The position numbers and the translations under genes are program-made. 64,000 bases of DNA from Limnephilus marmoratus (lineage: Eukaryota > Arthropoda > Insecta > Trichoptera > Limnephilidae): the NCBI GenBank assembly GCA_917880885.1, contig OU862917.1:54358727-54422726 (forward strand), written 5' to 3'. Below, piece by piece: positions 43,869-54,510 of the stretch. How positions within the stretch are numbered: the stretch's first letter is position 1; each line of letters starts with the position of its first letter. The notes under the pieces are model-generated. The model saw only the letters and a program-made list of their open reading frames with translations, had not been told where the DNA came from and made no database searches.

Positions 43869-46800
43869 GTAAATATAACTTTTTTTTTTTAAATTGGTTT
43901 TTATATTGCAATCTTTACACAGTTATAAACAGTGCTTGCGAATATTCTGAGATACGTGAAGAGAGAAGGTAACACAAATGCAAAACATATCTACCAAAAT
44001 ATTGGCAAAGCCATAAAAAACTACAATAATCTTACTTCTGGATCAACCAATCAAAATTAAAGTAAATACATAAAATTAAACAATTTTCCCAAAAAGCTTA
44101 CATTCAAAATAAATACTTTATACTAAGCATATTATAACATACAACATTATAAGTAAGAATCGTAGCTCCTAAGAGAACGTACCCATACTACGTGACCAAC
44201 TTTTTACAATTTTAACCCCCCCCCCCCGGTGACCAAAAACCTAAGCAACCCGCCGCTCATTTGTACCGAGCGTGACTTATTGAAGACCCCCCCCCCCTAA
44301 ACGTGTCACGTAGTATGGGTACGTTCCAAAGATATTTAAATACAGAACAGATATGCTATGGTGTCCGCGCAACTGTCGCCGGACTACGCACTAATTAGCG
44401 TAGTTTTCATACAAAAAGAATGTGTTCATTTCGTTGATTTTTTGTAAATGTGCATTAATATTGGTTAACAATATATTTTCAATAAGGAAAGAATTCGTTC
44501 ATTTAGTTTAACGTTCGTTTGGTTTATTCGTTAATTATTTGTTCTTTTAGTTTAGGGAACGTACCCATACTACGTGACCAACTTTTTGCAATTTTTAACC
44601 CCCCCCCCCCCCGGTGACCAAAATCCTTAGCAACCTGCCGCTCATTTGTATGGAGCGTGACATTTTGAAGACCCCCCCCCCCCCCTAAAAGTGTCACGTA
44701 GTATGGGTACGTTCCCTTATTGTTAATTGGTAAACAATATCGGCGACACCCGGAAGCGCAGACCCACATAGTAAAAACAGCAGATAGCACATCTACTTAT
44801 ATTTCAATATCTTTGGTACGTTCCCTTATCAGGCACAAGAGCTCCTCTTTTCTGATAAGGTAGATATAATATAAATGTAATATTTTGCAAAATATATCTA
44901 TATGTATAAATGTAACCCATATAAAAAATCTATTTATTTGTTGTAATAAACTTATTCCTGAAATTATTTAATTTCAATTATGAAAACATTTTAATTTCGA
45001 ATATGTATAAACTGTTAAGAAATAATTAATTCAATAACAAACAAAATTAGTTAAATTTACAGAGTATTCCAATATGTGGTTCCAACGAGCATAATACTTA
45101 TATCGTTGGTATATTTTAAAATATTATTTTAGTCAGTGCGAGTGACTATTTTAAAAAAAGATTTGCTTCTGCTATTTAAAGATAATTTGCAGTCTACTAA
45201 TTAAGTAATATTTCATCGAAATGGAAGAATAATTTAAAATACTGTTTAAATTATTATGTATATAATTTAATTGTGGTAGGTACTTTTCTTAATCCTTTTT
45301 AACAATTTTTACCTCTGAACCGTCATATCTATCAAAAAATACGGAGATATTTGTACTTTAAAAAGTTACTGAATAAATTAATGCTTTCGAATTTCTGTAA
45401 CATTTTGTTGTGACCGGACAAATCAGAATGAAATCAACTTGGAACATTCTTTGAAAATCATTAAACGTGATAAAAAAGGTTAAATAGGTTACGTTAGGTT
45501 AGGGTTACAACTTATTTTAAAATTTTTCGTTATTTGTTTTTGGGGTGTTATACCGTGTTGCGCTACCTCCTTCTTTAGTCAACGTTTCAGACAGCGTACA
45601 GTGTACTGCAACGCTGTCCGAAAACTACAAAAATTAATTTGTTTTAAATTTTCATAAAACAGCATCTATTAAAATGCGCGTCTTAAAGTACACTTTTATT
45701 TTTCTAGAAATATTTCGACAACGCATATTGAAAGAAAAAAAAAATGGAAAAAAGTTTCACATATAACTAATTTTTGGATTTTTTGTCCTTTACGGCATTT
45801 TAAATTTCCATTTCTTTCCTATTTTAGCATACAACAGCCTCCATGATACCGAGCGCATCATCGGTGGAGAGGTGGCCCCGGCTGGGCTGGCCCCCTTCGC
45901 GGTGTCACTCCGGTCAGGGCTCCTGATCAGGTCCCACTTCTGCGGGGGCTCCCTCATCTCCACCACCTTCGTCGTCACTGCCGCTCACTGCGTGGATGCC
46001 GTCTATTCTACCGGGATTATCGGAGGAGGATCTCTCTCAAGGTTTGGAGCACTATAACGTATTTTTAAAGTTTTAGCATCCGAAGTGTCTCTTTTATTTA
46101 TGTCACATAATATAATTATTAGGTACAGTAAGTAACATTTTCAATGTGGTTATATAGCTATGATTTCAATTACAGGTGAGCACACCGCTAGCGGAAATTT
46201 GAAAAGCTGTAAAGGACAATAAATTCAAAAATGAGTTAAATATGTGATTTTCCTCCTTTTTTTCACTTTCGATATGCGTCGTCAAAATATTTCTAGACAA
46301 ATAAGTGCGTCTTTTACGACGTGCATTTTTAGAGGAATTATTTTGGAAAAACAGAAAACAAATTAAATACTGTTAAAAAAATTACAAAAAATTGTTAGGT
46401 GTTCTGAAAGATCAATTCTATTTTATTTTATAATAAAAAATCATAATTATTGATCTACAAAAACAGGAGATATATTTACATAATGACATTATTACAAAAA
46501 AAATCCTTTCACTCTTCTGAACAATTAGCATGTTGTCCTTAACATCCTTTCAAATTTCCGTGATCGACACTATTTATTACAAAATTCTTTCTGCAACGAT
46601 AAGTTTGAATGACCAAAAATAAGTGTGCAAATGTGCACACGCATTCGAATACGTATATTATATATTCACGTACTTCATGATGATGATATAATAATAATAT
46701 ATAATAATTATGTAGTGGTTTTAAGGGAGTAGAACGTCAGGTAAGTTCCTTTTGAAGGTAGTGATCGAATTCGAAAATACATCTAAGTATTTATGATTGT

Positions 46801-49800
46801 GGTGGTTAGTATTTATTCGAATCATTCTTGATGTGCGTTCATTTGAAAAACATGTATTATTACGATAAGTTAGTATCGATCCAAAAGGTTTAAGGGTTTC
46901 TTTTAAATTTTGGCCTTATTTAGGGTCACTATTGTTGAAGTATAAAAACAGTTTATTTTAAAATATGTACCATTGTATGTGTTTATTAACCAAATAAAAC
47001 CTTTTAAAATATTATCTATAGATGATAATAATATTCAGAAGAATGATTACGGCAAATGTCAAACCTAAAAAGTGCTGAGTTTAAATTCCTCAAATACAAG
47101 CGAGGTATTAATAATAGTCATCTGGAATAAATTCTAAAGACAAGTCACATTGATTTGAATGCTCTCAACACCTTTCATGAGAATGGATGTAATCGGTTGA
47201 TAACTTGCCTGTCTTACACCACCAGTATTTTTTCAATTACTTCCAAAGGAGTGTGATTTTTTTCTAACATGGTTGTCTTCGTCTAATTCTATAAGCTCTT
47301 CTGGGTCGTCCCACTTGTCATTCTCCAAATTTTCATCAATTTGTTTAGATCAATCCAACATTTTCTGAGGTTCAATGCCATGTCCAACAGCTTTTTTCTT
47401 TCAAAGTACTAATTATTACTTTCTTTTTGAAATTTGCAGCAGTCTCCAGGTTCAGTCTGGAGTTCAGAATCTGAACAATGCTGGAATCAAGTCCACTGTA
47501 AAGGCCAACTACACCTTCGGGATGTGGGATTCATACAACCTGGTGTACGACATCGCACTGCTCGAGCTGACAGCCGCTCTCACCGAGACTGCCACCCTGA
47601 GGCCGATTGCCCTGAACGCCAATGTTATTCCTGGAGGACAAGTGCTCACTGCCGTTGGTTGGGGCCTAACCAGGGTGAGGATCTTTATTATTTTTTTACG
47701 GTTAGGTCTTTCTTTTCTCGTCCTCATCTTTCTACATCTTCTTATATTTATTGTTTAATTTTACCTAGATCTTCTTTTCTATATCTGTTTCTATTTTTTT
47801 TTGAAATTTAGAGGTGTGAGTCCGAAAAAGGGCTGAATGTATTTAAAGGTTATATCCAATCTCCAAACTTATGTTAGTTTCTTTCTGTTTCGATCTGAAG
47901 ATTTTCTAGACCCGTATTCGAACCCCTTCTTCTTTCTTCTTCATGAAAAAAATATAATTAGGTACGATGAAACCTTTAATAATTTTTAAGGTTATAAAAA
48001 TACAACAAAAAAATTAAGCACCCAGGCTTCAGCAATTGAGATGCATCTTCATAAATAGAAATATCTATCCCGTACGGGTTTTCATTTATTTAATCCTAGA
48101 TACTCTCTACGAAATAGCTAATTCAGATATTCCAAAATTAATATATTTTTCAGCTTTATGTGTAATGGAAAATTATGATTTTTCACAAAGTATTAAAGTG
48201 AAATCACTAAATAGTTATAGGTACTATAATTTATGAGACCCATTATTATCTTATTACGATGTATCTGAGTAGGCCTCCAGTTATATTAAAAAAGTCTTAT
48301 TCTCTCTCTACTCAATCGAAATAGTGCTTTATTTCGGAATCGCACAAAAGGGTTAATGTTTGGTATTATTTACATTAAGACACTACTAGGGGGGCATCCA
48401 TAAATTAGAGGGGAGTCATCAGCTCTGTGACGTCACATGTAAAAATCTAAATTAATAAAACGCAAAACTTTTTTAGACGTAAAACTGCGAAATATGTGAC
48501 GTCACACCATGTAGGAGGGGTCTCACAAATGTGGCGATGCGTGACAGGGACGTGGGAAGTGGGGTAAAAAAATCGTGAAATTTGTGTGACGTAATTTATG
48601 GAAGGCCCCTAGTTCTGAGGGAGTGTTTCTAAATAACTTTAGGTTCTTGATAACAAACCGGTTTATTATGAGTTTACGTATTTACAATAATTATGCTACA
48701 GGTCCCATGACCTGTCTATACTAGTGGCTAATTGAATCTGGGCGCTAGGCTGGCCAGCACTAGTCTCGACGGCCACCGTCTGCTCGGGTACCTCTGTTGG
48801 CCATCGATAGAAGCACTTTTCCTTTAGAAGCACTTTCTATTGGCATCTGTCGGCATCACTTAGAACCTCTTCTAATACAATACAGTTAAGAAACGTAGCC
48901 CTTGTAATGTTTAAATTGTATTAATTTTGTGTTTCTTTCTCAAGTACCCCAGTGGCTCATCTGTCAACGAGCTGATGTCCATCAAGACCAACTCCTTGGA
49001 TTACGCCACGTGCTCTGACATGAGAGACGTAGCCTCCGGTGACTTCGCAGGATTCTTCCCACTCATCTACAACGATCAGGAAATCTGCACCTTCAAGGCT
49101 GTAGGAGAAGGCATGTGCAAGGTATGTAAAAGTATTTAGATTTAAAAAATTTGTAGCTTTTGACCAAAAACGTAGAAAAAATTACAGAACACCTAATAAA
49201 ATATAATAAACTCTTCAAAACAAAATCTAGAAATTGTTACATAGTTAATGCCGAATAAATACAAAAAATTATTTAGGTAGGTATAGCTGCCCTTACGGGT
49301 GAGGGGAAACCAAATCAGGAGGGGAGTGGGCGCGAGCGTAGGTATCCCATTCAGTGATTTGCAAATAAATCCGACAGTTAGACAATTCTTCTTCTTCTTC
49401 TTCTTCGATGGCGCTACAGCCCATATCGAGCTTTGGCCTCCTGCAACAGTCGAATTCAATTCAGTCCAACTCCTCCTGTCCTCAGCGGCTGACTTCCAAT
49501 TTGGTACCTGGAGAAGCTGTGCTGCATCCCCTCTTACTTCGTCTTCCCACCTCAGTCTGGGTCTTCCCACTTTTCTCTTTCCACCTGGGTGTCCAGTCAA
49601 AATTCTTTTTGGGACGCGTGTATCCGGCATTCTCTGTACATGCCCAGCCCATCTCAGCCTGAGGAGTCTCATATGTGCTGAGATGCTAGGGGCCTTATAT
49701 ATATCATACAATTCTGTATTGTGCCGGATGCGCCACTGTTCACCCTCTTTCACGGGTCTACATATTCTTCTCAGCACTTTTCTTTCAAAAGCATCCAGCA

Positions 49801-50708
49801 TTTCAGCCATCTTTACCGTCAGTGTCAGCGCCTCACAGTTAGACAATAATTAGTTGTTGTAAAAGCATAGTGACATTCCTTACACAATCATTCAACCAAG
49901 CAGTTAAAAACCCGCTCCGCAGGTTTTGCTGCTATAGGCCCTGCGGGCGGCTTTTGGTTCGTCTTCGCCCAGTTAGTGTTGGTGCCCATTTTTTATATGA
50001 ATACCTAAAAAGAGTCCCAGCTGCTACCGTCTGGAGCCAGTGACACTGTAGCATCCCCGATTGGGGTATGTTGTGAGGCTGAAGGTAGTGGTGAAGGGAA
50101 GGAGATGGAGAAGAGGAAGGAGGGAAGTCCTGGCTATTCAGGTCTGGTCACCAAACACGGCTAAAGCCATTTCAAGCAACGTTTCATTTGTGTTTTTTCA
50201 CGATTAATTCATTTAAAAATAATATATAATATATTTGCGGCACTTTCCAGAGTGGAAGATACTCTTAGTATCGCTCTGGTGTAAGACCACCATTAAGGAT
50301 TGAAACGTTGCTTGAAATGGCTTTAGCCGTGTTTGGTATTTATATGGTGCGGCGGTACGGCTCGGCGGCAGACATGCATTCGAAGCCGGGTTCTCAAATT
50401 CAACCACGCAGGCGGAAGCCTATTAATACTGTTTGATGATGATGACGTTTACGTTTTTTAGAAGAAATAGAAAAAAAAATCGTCGAAGCCATGACTGCAG
50501 TTTCAATTATCTACGCCTGTTTCCGAGGCCGATTCAAGTAATTGATTAAACTGCTGCTTTTCAGGGTGACTCCGGATCTGCCCTCTTCAACGACGATGGT
50601 CTGGTGGGAATCGTGTCTTGGGGACTCCCTTGCGCCAAGCTGGCTCCTGATGTATTCACCAGAGTGTCCACCTTCGTCCCCTGGATCCAGGGAATTACTG
50701 GACTGTAA
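43817..50708 (+). CDS. Chymotrypsin/brachyurin-type serine protease, 5 exons
   Basis: Joined exons 43817-43868, 45828-46041, 47440-47674, 48945-49121 and 50565-50708 give 273 residues in frame with GT/AG at every junction. A signal peptide (KLVFLLALVACGS) and a short propeptide end at TER|IIGG, a tryptic activation site. The triad is His in TAAHC (exon 2), Asp in DIALLE (exon 3) and Ser in GDSGS (exon 5); six cysteines form the three usual pairs. By alignment the pocket has Gly at 189, Gly at 216 and Asp at 226, as in crab collagenase-type (brachyurin) enzymes, so broad or chymotryptic specificity is likely. It is probably a secreted larval gut digestive enzyme. Introns hold MITEs, a LINE and SINEs. 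Poly(A) signals follow the stop. Confidence 0.93.
44326..44815 (+). mobile_element. Family B element, hAT-like, nested
   Basis: Inverted ends CAAAGATATT with the flanking octamer GTACGTTC repeated (44318-44325, 44816-44823). Eight bases suits hAT, though because the ends are CC...GG a 6-10 bp duplication is equally readable. Same element as 40736-41048 in opposite orientation. Confidence 0.75.
44555..44716. mobile_element. GGGAACGTA Harbinger-like MITE copy 3, innermost
   Basis: 162 bp, perfect family ends, TTA on both sides (44552-44554, 44717-44719). The uninterrupted family B copy at 40736 reads TTTAGTTTATTTG at this point, confirming insertion with TTA duplication. Confidence 0.92.
44829..45827. 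other. Rest of protease intron 1
   Basis: AT-rich. At 45585-45630 GTTTCAGACAGCGT pairs with ACGCTGTCCGAAAAC; the same TTTAGYCAACGTTTC motif recurs at 60370, so it is a repeat. The branch/pyrimidine region TTCCTATTTTAG precedes exon 2. Confidence 0.55.
45828..46041 (+). CDS. Protease exon 2: activation site and His
   Basis: Encodes YNSLHDTER|IIGGEVAPAG, SHFCGGSLIS and VVTAAHCVDA. GC-rich codons in AT-rich introns. Enters in phase 1, leaves in phase 2 (CTCTCAAG|GTTTGG). Confidence 0.93.
46042..47439. other. Protease intron 2, AT-rich
   Basis: No gene or recognised element; ends TTTTTGAAATTTGCAG. Confidence 0.6.
47440..47674 (+). CDS. Protease exon 3: catalytic Asp
   Basis: Encodes SLQVQSGVQNLNNAG, the NYTFGMWDSYN loop, VYDIALLEL with the catalytic Asp, and LTAVGWGLTR. 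The acceptor is GCAGCAG, so use of the second AG (exon from 47443) removes one serine only. Confidence 0.92.
47675..48944. other. Protease intron 3
   Basis: Pyrimidine-rich start (47690-47810), AT-rich middle and a MITE at 48388-48611; ends TTTCTTTCTCAAG. Confidence 0.6.
48388..48611. mobile_element. MITE with GTAATTTATGGA inverted ends
   Basis: Left AGGGGGGCATCCATAAATTA pairs with right TAATTTATGGAAGGCCCCT; internal GTGACGTCACA palindromes. The flanking bases TA/TAG suggest a TA- or 3-bp duplication, undecided. Confidence 0.75.
48945..49121 (+). CDS. Protease exon 4
   Basis: 59 codons, phase 0 to 0: YPSGSSVNELMSIKTNSL, YATCSDM with Cys168-type, EICTF with Cys182-type, ending GEGMCK just before GDSG. 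Confidence 0.92.
49387..49834 (-). mobile_element. 5'-truncated LINE with (GAA)n tail and 13-bp TSD
   Basis: Minus strand encodes an ORF2 C-terminus: FERKVLRRICRPVKEGEQW, RLLRLRWAGHVQRMPD, GKRKVGRPRLRWEDEV and WTELNSTVAG, then a GAA-repeat 3' tail (49387-49406). Flanks are identical 13-mers ACAGTTAGACAAT (49374-49386 and 49835-49847). A frame is still open for most of its length, so the copy is fairly young. Lies in protease intron 4, antisense to the gene. Confidence 0.9.
49988..50180 (-). mobile_element. SINE-2 copy in protease intron 4
   Basis: Reverse orientation: AAGAGTCCCAGCTGCTACCG, GCATCCCCGATTGGGGTATG, GAGGAAGGAGGGAAG, CTGGTCACCAAACACGGCT. Confidence 0.75.
50222..50340 (+). mobile_element. 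SINE-2 5' part, opposite orientation
   Basis: Forward copy TTTCCAGAGTGGAAGATACT to GCTTTAGCCGTGTTTGG, cut off. With the preceding minus copy it forms an inverted pair about 40 bp apart. Confidence 0.7.
50565..50708 (+). CDS. Protease exon 5: active-site Ser and stop
   Basis: Acceptor CTGCTGCTTTTCAG; encodes GDSGSALFNDDGLVGI, VSWGLPCAKLAPDVFTRV and WIQGITGL, stop TAA 50706-50708. Confidence 0.94.
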   Translation, partial: GDSGSALFNDDGLVGIVSWGLPCAKLAPDVFTRVSTFVPWIQGITGL

Positions 50709-50766
50709 AAACACCCACTTCACGAGTTGATCAACTGGTGTCTGAGAATATTGCCACCTGAATAAT

Positions 50767-50784
50767 AATAAAATTTATAATAAA
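50767..50784 (+). terminator. Protease poly(A) signals
   Basis: AATAAA at 50767-50772 and 50779-50784, 60-75 bases after the stop codon. Confidence 0.8.
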
Positions 50785-51110
50785 AGTCATGAGAAACCTA
50801 TATTTAGTGATTATTTATTATTACTTAACCCCAGCATTCCTACTTTCTACCGATTTGTAGCATAATTCCCTTGAACACTTTAAATAAATATTTAAGTTCT
50901 TAAAAAAATGTTGTTTTTGAAGATAATATCTTTTTGAGAGCCAAAACGGTAATTATATGAAATTTCTTTGAAAAAATCGCAAAATGCACGTTGTGTTCGG
51001 TTATTTAACATGTTAAAGATATGAAAAAAAATCACCGAGTATCTTTAAATGCAACTTTAGACATTTATCTAGAGATTTTTGCTCTAATTTAAACGAGTCT
51101 TGTTTCATTA
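50785..51110. other. AT-rich spacer, nothing seen
   Basis: No gene or recognised repeat between the protease poly(A) signals and the Helitron-like terminus. Confidence 0.5.
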
Positions 51111-51114
51111 AATA

Positions 51115-51640
51115 CTAGCTGAACCCGGCCACGCTCCGCTGTGGCTTTGTCTGATTTTATTTATTAGAGGAGTTAACAAAAATTGTCTAGCAACTGTGCA
51201 TTTCCCCTTCCGCCTCCCCTTCTTCTCCTGCATCCTCTTCCCCTCTCGCGTTCCCACTCCGTCACCTCCACCATCCCTCTCCCCACTTCACTCCCCCCCC
51301 CTTCCTCCGTCCCGCAAACCCTTCTCCCGAGTTCTCCTCCGCCCTCCCAGGTTCCTCTCCCCCCTCTCGCCTTCGCCTTCCACCTTCCCCGCCTTCCCTC
51401 TTCCCTTTACCGCTCCATCGTCCCGCCAACCCTCCTCCCGCGTTCCATATATTCAATCCCAGTACATTCAGTTTTTAAACAGCCCGCGTGTGGCACGCGG
51501 GCTGTTTGGCTTTTACAATTTTATTCAAATTTCAATTTTTCATGTATATTAAATTTGGTATCTAATATAGGTACCTATTTAAAATATCTAAAATTCTTGA
51601 TTCCATTCAAACTATTAAGGGAGTACCTACTTTAAATAAA
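51115..51640 (-). mobile_element. Helitron-like element with pyrimidine tract
   Basis: Read on the minus strand, the 3' end is GCCACAGCGGAGCGTGGC (hairpin) then CGGGTTCAGCTAG|T, the Helitron signature (CTAG at 51115-51118). Inside lies a 230-bp C/T-rich tract (51200-51440) and a perfect 13-bp GC-rich hairpin (51478-51506). A related copy in the other orientation is at 57350-57710. Confidence 0.72.
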
Positions 51641-52455
51641 TTTATCAAACTTAAAGATTTTCAAAAATAGAATTTTATTTAACAATCATTTTTCTGCAAA
51701 ATGTCATTCTGCCTAGTACTGTCATTCCGTTGTTTACAATGACAAATTATGAGTCAATTTAAAACGCACAAAATTATTCTTTTCCTTTGTAACTTCCAAA
51801 TAAAAAATATGTATAAATGCTCTTCTGCTAAAATGCAATGTTTTGTAAAAATTTTGAAACAATCCATCGATTACTTTCCGAGATTAGCGAACGCAAACAT
51901 ACGGAATCTATTTTTTATAAATATAGACTTTCACAATTTTCGTTAAATTATGATATATTTTTTCAATTATTTATTTTCAAAGATGACTTTTCAAAGAGGT
52001 GTTGAGTTGACTTGATTCTGAGTTAGCATGGAACCATAAAAGGGAGGCTGTGTGCAGTTGTTTAAGTTCGGTTAAGAATTATTATTGTACGTGGAATTTT
52101 TGAATCGTGGAATCACATTCCGAGATTTTTTGTTGCCAATTGAATAAATGAGTTTCTTGCCTTTTTGCACATATTAATATGATTATAGGGTCATTTTTCT
52201 TATGGTAGGCACATATTTTCAGCATTTTTACTGTTTGTTATAATCCCCACAGATCACGGCGGAGAAACACTATTAAAAAGGGTGGTACATCAATATTAGT
52301 AGTTTATAAATGCAAGTACCTATCCGTTAAAACTGTAATATCACGCTTGTTACATTGTGCTGCCTACATATAATGAGCGTTGCAAGAGAACTTTCTTTGG
52401 CAGGTATATAATAGTACTTGTTGCAAAGTTTGAAAATCTTGGCACGTCCATTCGG
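51641..52455. other. AT-rich, no gene
   Basis: Short frames only (for example 51749-51946), without domain signal. Confidence 0.4.
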
Positions 52456-52465
52456 GCTAACCCTT

Positions 52466-52533
52466 GTCAGGCCCGGGGGGAAAGGGGGTTGTGGGGATGT
52501 GGGGGGATTGGGGGGATTGGGGGAGGGTCCGGC
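52466..52533 (+). repeat. G-quadruplex-prone G tract
   Basis: Runs GGGGGG, GGGG, GGGGGG, GGGGGG, GGGGG and GGG separated by ATT/ATGT spacers at 52476-52530, meeting the usual four-run quadruplex rule on the plus strand. Confidence 0.75.
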
Positions 52534-52539
52534 ACCCCC

Positions 52540-53060
52540 CCGTCTTATCTCCCCTCCCTCCCGCCAGAGACCCTAAATCTTATTTGACAAGCGGACCTCG
52601 GAAGGGTTTTCGGGTCAGACCACACTGCGCAAATATTCGGGGGCTCATTTCTATACTTGGCCAAACAGATAATGCGAGAAATAAGATTTGAATAGGTGGG
52701 TCGAGGCTTACGGTGAATCCCGGCCTGTATGGTCGTCGTTAACACAGATTTATTTATTTTGTCCTACTTGCAACATTCTTGTCATGTCGGGTAGATAGTA
52801 ATTCACAGCGTTATATCCATTTGCATCCTTTTTTGTTATATTAAGATCTTAAAAACTGTTTTTGATACCTGTATGCACTTAATCGCAGAAAATGCAATAA
52901 CATGTAAAAGCCCAAAAGCGTGTAGAAAATTAAATTGTAAATAAATTCATTTTAGGATAAAAAAATTCTGCATGAAGCTAGTGGCAGTAAAACGAATTAA
53001 CTTGGAAAAAATTAATATATTTTTGACGAAGCGAATCGCAGAAAAGAGAGAAAGGTTTGG
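52540..53060. other. No gene recognised
   Basis: 52540-52740 is GC-richer and unidentified (CCGCCAGAGACCCTAAATC, CGGGTCAGACCACACTG); the rest is AT-rich. Confidence 0.35.
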
Positions 53061-53115
53061 CTAGGTTAGGTTAGGTTAGGTTAGGTTAGGTTAGGTTAGG
53101 TTAGGTTAGGTTAGG
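53061..53115 (+). repeat. Interstitial telomeric tract (TTAGG)10
   Basis: Ten perfect TTAGG units from 53066 preceded by CTAGG. TTAGG is the standard insect telomere repeat. Flanks (GGAAAAAATTAATAT at 53005 and GGAAGAAATAATCAATAT at 53131; GACGAAGCGAATCGCAGAA and GACGAACCGCATCGAAGAA) are diverged direct copies, so the tract lies inside a short duplication. Confidence 0.88.
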
Positions 53116-54195
53116 CAAAAGGTATTGACTCGGAAGAAATAATCAATATCTTTCTGACGAACCGCATCGAAGAAGCGACAAGAAACATTGAAATAAAAGA
53201 ATTAATGAATATTAGTGACATCTTTTATTTATATTTGAACCTCGTACACTATAATTTTTTTGAAATGGCTTTAGCTATTTTTAATAATCAGATCTGATTA
53301 GCCAAGAATTTACATCTTAACCAATATTCCTCTACCAATATTCTCCATATATCCAATAGTTCAAAGTCACTAAAAACGGAAAGAATAAAAAAATTAATAA
53401 AAAAAACTAGAAAGTCAATGTTCTTACTGTACCTTTCCCTTCTCTTATAGGTTTCGCAAAACTCCAGTGTCCTGTCACCCCCTCCCCTAATCCTGGCCAA
53501 AAACTTTACTTTCATCCCCCCCCCTTCTCCTTCCGGGAAACACCGCCAACCTCCCCAGGACATTTTATTATGGTCAGGGGCAGCCAGAAGCTTAAATAGG
53601 GGCTATTTATCGGGAATGGTAGGGAATGCAAACGATTATTATTATTATTAAATTCAAGGGAAAAAATGTAAATTATAAATTATGCATTGGACGATGCGGC
53701 ATTGTAATCTCAGACTATCAGTGGTTTTACTTATACTGTTATTTAATTTTAAATATATTTATCACCTACCTGGCAATGTGTATTGTATTGTAGCAATAAC
53801 TTTAAAACCACATAAATAACATTAGAACTATCTGTGCACTATGGATGCACTATGAACTATGATGGACGATGATGTGGAGTGGCGGGTGGGAATTTGATTG
53901 GGTCTCTCATCGCCCGAGAGAAAAGAGAGATCATGCCTGAAAAAATAGATAAAATTTCACTTAAGATGTAGGCACTAAGCGGCACATTAGTTAAGCACTC
54001 ATTTTAAGGGTTTTATTCAGGATTAAAATGATAGTAGTAATTACCTACCCGACTTCGCTCGAGTCAGAATAATCTTTTCCAGAGATCTTTTTAACCAATC
54101 GAACAATTATTTTTTTCAGCTACGCAGGTATTTCAAAGCTTTATATTTCATAAATTTTAGCTACATACATGACGACGCTATCGTCTATCCTAAAG
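53116..54195. other. No gene; SINE-2 scrap
   Basis: 53262-53305 (TGAAATGGCTTTAGCTATTT, TCAGATCTGATTAGCC) is a worn SINE-2 piece. A C-rich patch lies at 53475-53565. No gene. Confidence 0.45.
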
Positions 54196-54510
54196 TCGCG
54201 GGATCGAATCCCGGCGTGCGCAAATAAATTTTACTGATTAATTTTTGTTATTTCACAATTAATTCATTAAAAATCAAATATAGCATATTTGTGGCGCGTT
54301 CCAGAGTGGAAGATACTCTCAGTATCGTCCTGGTGTAAGAGTCCACAATTCAGGATTGAAACGTTGCTTGACGTAGTATTAGTCGTGTTTGGCGACCAGA
54401 TCTGAATTCCCCACCTTCCTCTTCCCCATCTCCTCCCCCCCCCCACTACCTTCAGTCTGACAAAATATTACAATTGGTGATGATATAACCTCACTGGTTC
54501 CTGATTTGAG
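54196..54510 (+). mobile_element. SINE-2 copy with tRNA-like head
   Basis: Begins with a tRNA T-arm-like GCGGGATCGAATCCCGGC (B box GATCGAATCC), then the family body TTCCAGAGTGGAAGATACTC, AGGATTGAAACGTTGCTTG, GTTTGGCGACCAGATCTGA and the C/T-rich middle. This copy identifies the family as tRNA-derived. Confidence 0.78.

Larger units (their letters stand above)
44173..44825. mobile_element. GGGAACGTA MITE copy 2, host of a three-level nest
   Basis: Left part 44173-44325 and right scrap 44816-44825 are one MITE with decayed left end GAGAACGTACCCATAC. Family B (44326-44815) is inserted eight bases from its right end. Lies in protease intron 1. Confidence 0.8.

Noticed and set aside
49299..49853. 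184-codon plus-strand open frame in protease intron 4
   Set aside because: Antisense of the LINE ORF2 fragment, which has the recognisable motifs and a 13-bp duplication.
51183..51635. 150-codon Ser/Pro-rich open frame
   Set aside because: Translation of the C/T tract of a Helitron-like element; a sister copy at 57534 has the same tract in the opposite orientation.
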